Assembly (NCBI GenBank): GCA_934277655.1
Contig: CAKQVC010000116.1
Location: 1-6,719 of the forward strand
Direction: 5' to 3'
Length of the DNA: 6,719 nt
From: an uncultured Clostridia bacterium
GTDB taxonomy: Bacteria; Bacillota; Clostridia; Peptostreptococcales; Anaerovoracaceae
Below, one piece after another: positions 5,547-6,719 of the stretch. Each line of letters begins with the position of its first letter. Position 1 is the first letter of the stretch. Below the pieces are notes generated by a model. The model had not been told where the DNA came from, ran no database searches, and worked only from the letters and a program-made list of their open reading frames with translations. A program made the position numbers and the translations under genes.

Positions 5547-5592
5547 GACGGTAATCCGCCCGGCAATCCGCTGAGCGGATGCCGTCGTTTTT
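5547..5592 (+). terminator. Intrinsic terminator with two alternative stems
   Basis: Stem A: CGGC-A-ATCCGC (5561-5571) pairs with GCGGATGCCG (5575-5584) around a TGA loop. Stem B: GACGG (5547-5551) and ATCCGC (5554-5559) pair with GCGGAT (5575-5580) and CCGTC (5582-5586). Both use the same GCGGAT arm, because AATCCGC occurs twice (5553-5559, 5565-5571). Five T follow at 5588-5592. It may end the Cys-rich gene transcript, or act as an attenuator for the genes at 5623 onwards. Confidence 0.7.
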
Positions 5593-5622
5593 GCGTTGTA
5601 ATTCGGCGGGAATTATGGTACG

Positions 5623-5898
5623 ATGGAGAAAATAAGGGATTTTAAAAAGAGACGAAGAATGATGGAACATATCGGCGATGTTGACAGCCTTTGGCTGAAG
5701 CGGGAGCTGACCGAGCTCCTTGACTGGCTGTTTGCCATCTGTGATTTCGTAAAACGTGAACCGAGCTTGAAAGGCAGGCTCAAGACAAGGCTGAACACCA
5801 ACGGTCTGTCAGTAGTCGGATTTTCAATTTCGCCGCAGGACATTGAAGACTGCCGCAGAATTGCCCAAAAGCTGGGCATCAAGTTCAGGGTGAGGTAG
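5623..5898 (+). CDS. Small hypothetical protein coupled to the DNA-deoxyinosine glycosylase gene
   Basis: I do not recognise this 91-aa protein. It opens with a very basic segment (KIRDFKKRRR). A helical stretch rich in Leu and Trp follows (DVDSLWLKRELTELLDWLFAICDFV at about 19-43), then a basic linker and a C-terminal SPQDIEDCRRIAQKLGIKF. There is no clear transmembrane helix or signal peptide. The start is uncertain: the ATG at 5623 has only GGCGGG about 12 nt upstream, and in-frame ATGs at 5659 and 5662 would give 78-79 aa. The stop codon is 2 nt before the GTG of the next gene, and its last codons carry that gene's GAGG ribosome site, so translation is probably coupled. The coupling supports it being a real gene. 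A DNA-repair link is inference from position. Confidence 0.62.
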   Translation: MEKIRDFKKRRRMMEHIGDVDSLWLKRELTELLDWLFAICDFVKREPSLKGRLKTRLNTNGLSVVGFSISPQDIEDCRRIAQKLGIKFRVR

Positions 5899-5900
5899 TT

Positions 5901-6413
5901 GTGAGCATGATAAATGAAGTCAAAAACAAGCAAAAGTCTGTGACGCACCCGTTTCCGCCGCTGTATGATGAAAATTCAAAGGTGCTGATTTTAGGAAGCT
6001 TTCCATCGGTTAAGTCGCGGGAGCAGATGTTCTTTTACGGACATCCGCAGAATCGGTTTTGGCGTGTGCTTGCAGGTGTCTTTTCCTGCGCCGTGCCGCA
6101 GACAATTGAAGAAAAGCGAAGGTTTCTGCTTTCAAACGGGATTGCATTGTGGGATGTGATTGCTTCCTGCGAGATTACGGGAAGCTCCGACAGCTCCATT
6201 AAAAATGTAGTCGCAAATGACTTAAGCCCGATTTTTGAGGCTGCGGACATACAGAAAATTTTCGTTAACGGAAAAACCGCAGAAAAATATTATAAAAAAT
6301 ATGCGGAGCCTGTTATCGGGCGCGAGGCGATTTGTCTGCCGTCCACTTCGCCTGCAAATGCGGCGTGGTCGCTTGAAAGGCTGACGGAGGCGTGGCAGGC
6401 GGTTTTACGGTGA
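5901..6413 (+). CDS. DNA-deoxyinosine (hypoxanthine) glycosylase, UDG superfamily
   Basis: The protein belongs to the uracil-DNA glycosylase superfamily, in the branch that removes hypoxanthine formed by adenine deamination and so starts base-excision repair. From the GTG at 5901 it is 170 aa, the usual length. Motif 1 is LILGSFPSVKSREQ at residues 29-42. It is followed by FYGHPQNRFW at 45-54, where Asn51 is a likely catalytic or base-contacting residue. ALWDVIASCEITGSSDSSIKN forms the conserved middle. The C-terminal LPSTSPANA is the second active-site loop. All parts look intact. GTG is chosen because GAGG (5892-5895) is 5 nt upstream; the in-frame ATG at 5907 is an alternative. It is tightly coupled to the 91-aa ORF before it. 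After it lies a decayed ATPase gene. Family call is firm; the substrate range is from family knowledge. Confidence 0.92.
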   Translation: MSMINEVKNKQKSVTHPFPPLYDENSKVLILGSFPSVKSREQMFFYGHPQNRFWRVLAGVFSCAVPQTIEEKRRFLLSNGIALWDVIASCEITGSSDSSIKNVVANDLSPIFEAADIQKIFVNGKTAEKYYKKYAEPVIGREAICLPSTSPANAAWSLERLTEAWQAVLR

Positions 6414-6429
6414 CTTATTGTAAAGGAAG

Positions 6430-6719
6430 ATGATTGACTTTATCCGCTCGCTCTTTGAATCGGCACTCAAGACCAATCCGTATCTTGAAAAAAGCGTAAT
6501 TACAGGATGTCTTAGAGGAAGAACTGACGGAAGTGAAGCGGTGGTATGACGGTTATCTGTTCAATGACATCGAAATATATAATCCGTGGAGCATCATTAA
6601 CTATGTATATGACCGCAATCGCAAGATTACGAAGTTTGTGCTTCCATACTGGTCGAATACCTCTTCTAACAGCATCATTCGCGAAATGGTGGGAGAAACG
6701 GATCAGAAGGCAAAAGCAG
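6430..6719 (+). pseudogene. Remnant of an AAA-ATPase-like / PD-(D/E)XK nuclease family protein (cut by window edge)
   Basis: Hand translation gives two pieces in different frames. Frame 1 from the ATG at 6430 reads MIDFIRSLFESALKTNPYLE, then KSVITGCLR, then junk and a stop (6547-6549). From about 6506, a second frame reads LEEELTEVKRWYDGYLF, NDIEIYNPWSIINYVYDRN, then PYWSNTSSNSIIREMV, up to the window edge. Both pieces are the middle part of the 'AAA-ATPase-like' family (a P-loop domain followed by a nuclease-like C-terminal domain), known to be abundant in gut Clostridia and Bacteroidetes. The Walker A/B region is absent upstream, where an in-frame TAA sits at 6421. Between CLR and LEEE the usual segment of roughly 45-50 residues is missing. 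So it is 5'-truncated, internally deleted and frameshifted. Whether the 3' end is intact cannot be seen. Confidence 0.85.

Larger units (their letters stand above)
5346..5622 (+). other. 277-nt non-coding spacer with several hairpins
   Basis: No convincing gene is seen on either strand. At 5348-5370 two CTGCGGCAG copies can pair with one G-G mismatch around AATCG. Further on, ACTG/CAGT, AAGC-AC-GCTT, and CTTCGCC (5494-5500) with GGCGTAAG (5513-5520) are small inverted repeats. The end of the spacer holds TATAAT at 5531-5536 and a terminator at 5547-5592, listed separately. An overlapping minus-strand open frame (5266-5670) has the composition of a random translation. The stretch may be an untranslated 3' region, a diverged extragenic repeat or a small RNA gene. 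Confidence 0.5.

Noticed and set aside
5266..5670. 134-aa minus-strand open frame across the spacer
   Set aside because: No ribosome site or recognisable motif. It runs over the ends of two plus-strand genes and two hairpins, and its composition looks like chance translation.
5613..5948. 111-aa minus-strand open frame
   Set aside because: It lies opposite the 91-aa ORF and the start of the glycosylase gene. Serine-rich shadow composition and no family features.

Overview
The window looks like chromosomal DNA from a low-to-moderate GC Firmicute, most likely a Clostridia/Lachnospiraceae-type gut anaerobe. The pointers are strong AGGAGG-like ribosome sites, the protein families present, the pepF-nadK-pseudouridine synthase neighbourhood (also found in loose form in the Bacillus subtilis yjb region) and the style of the repetitive spacers. 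The genus cannot be fixed from sequence alone.

Left arm (1-3061, minus strand, read right to left): oligoendopeptidase F (M3 zinc peptidase, start at 3061), an intrinsic terminator, NAD kinase, a hairpin over the nadK stop codon, and the first 101 codons of an RluA/RluD-type pseudouridine synthase that runs off the left edge.

Central spacer (3062-3529, between the divergent pepF and murI): a dense cluster of extragenic repeats. It holds a 55-bp direct repeat with one mismatch and several imperfect palindromic modules. Modules end in variants of GACAGAACCATTATACCAC, whose complement contains an exact TATAAT, usually as an extended -10. This is the most unusual structure in the window.

Right arm (3530-6719, plus strand): glutamate racemase (peptidoglycan D-Glu), followed 21 nt later by an acidic protein of unknown function and probably co-transcribed. 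Next is an 88-aa Cys/Pro-rich single-pass membrane protein with a possible sporulation-type (sigma-K-like) promoter. After it comes a structured non-coding spacer ending in a -10-like box and a terminator that can fold in two ways. An unknown 91-aa ORF is then tightly coupled to a DNA-deoxyinosine (hypoxanthine) glycosylase. The window ends in the decayed remnant of an AAA-ATPase/PD-(D/E)XK-type protein, with a lost N-terminus, an internal deletion and a frameshift.

Most genes are ordinary housekeeping (cofactor phosphorylation, peptide turnover, rRNA modification, wall precursor synthesis, deamination repair). No complete novel multi-gene system is evident. The items most worth follow-up are the promoter-bearing repeat cluster, the Cys-rich small membrane protein, the promoter/dual-hairpin leader at 5531-5592 and the unknown partner of the glycosylase.
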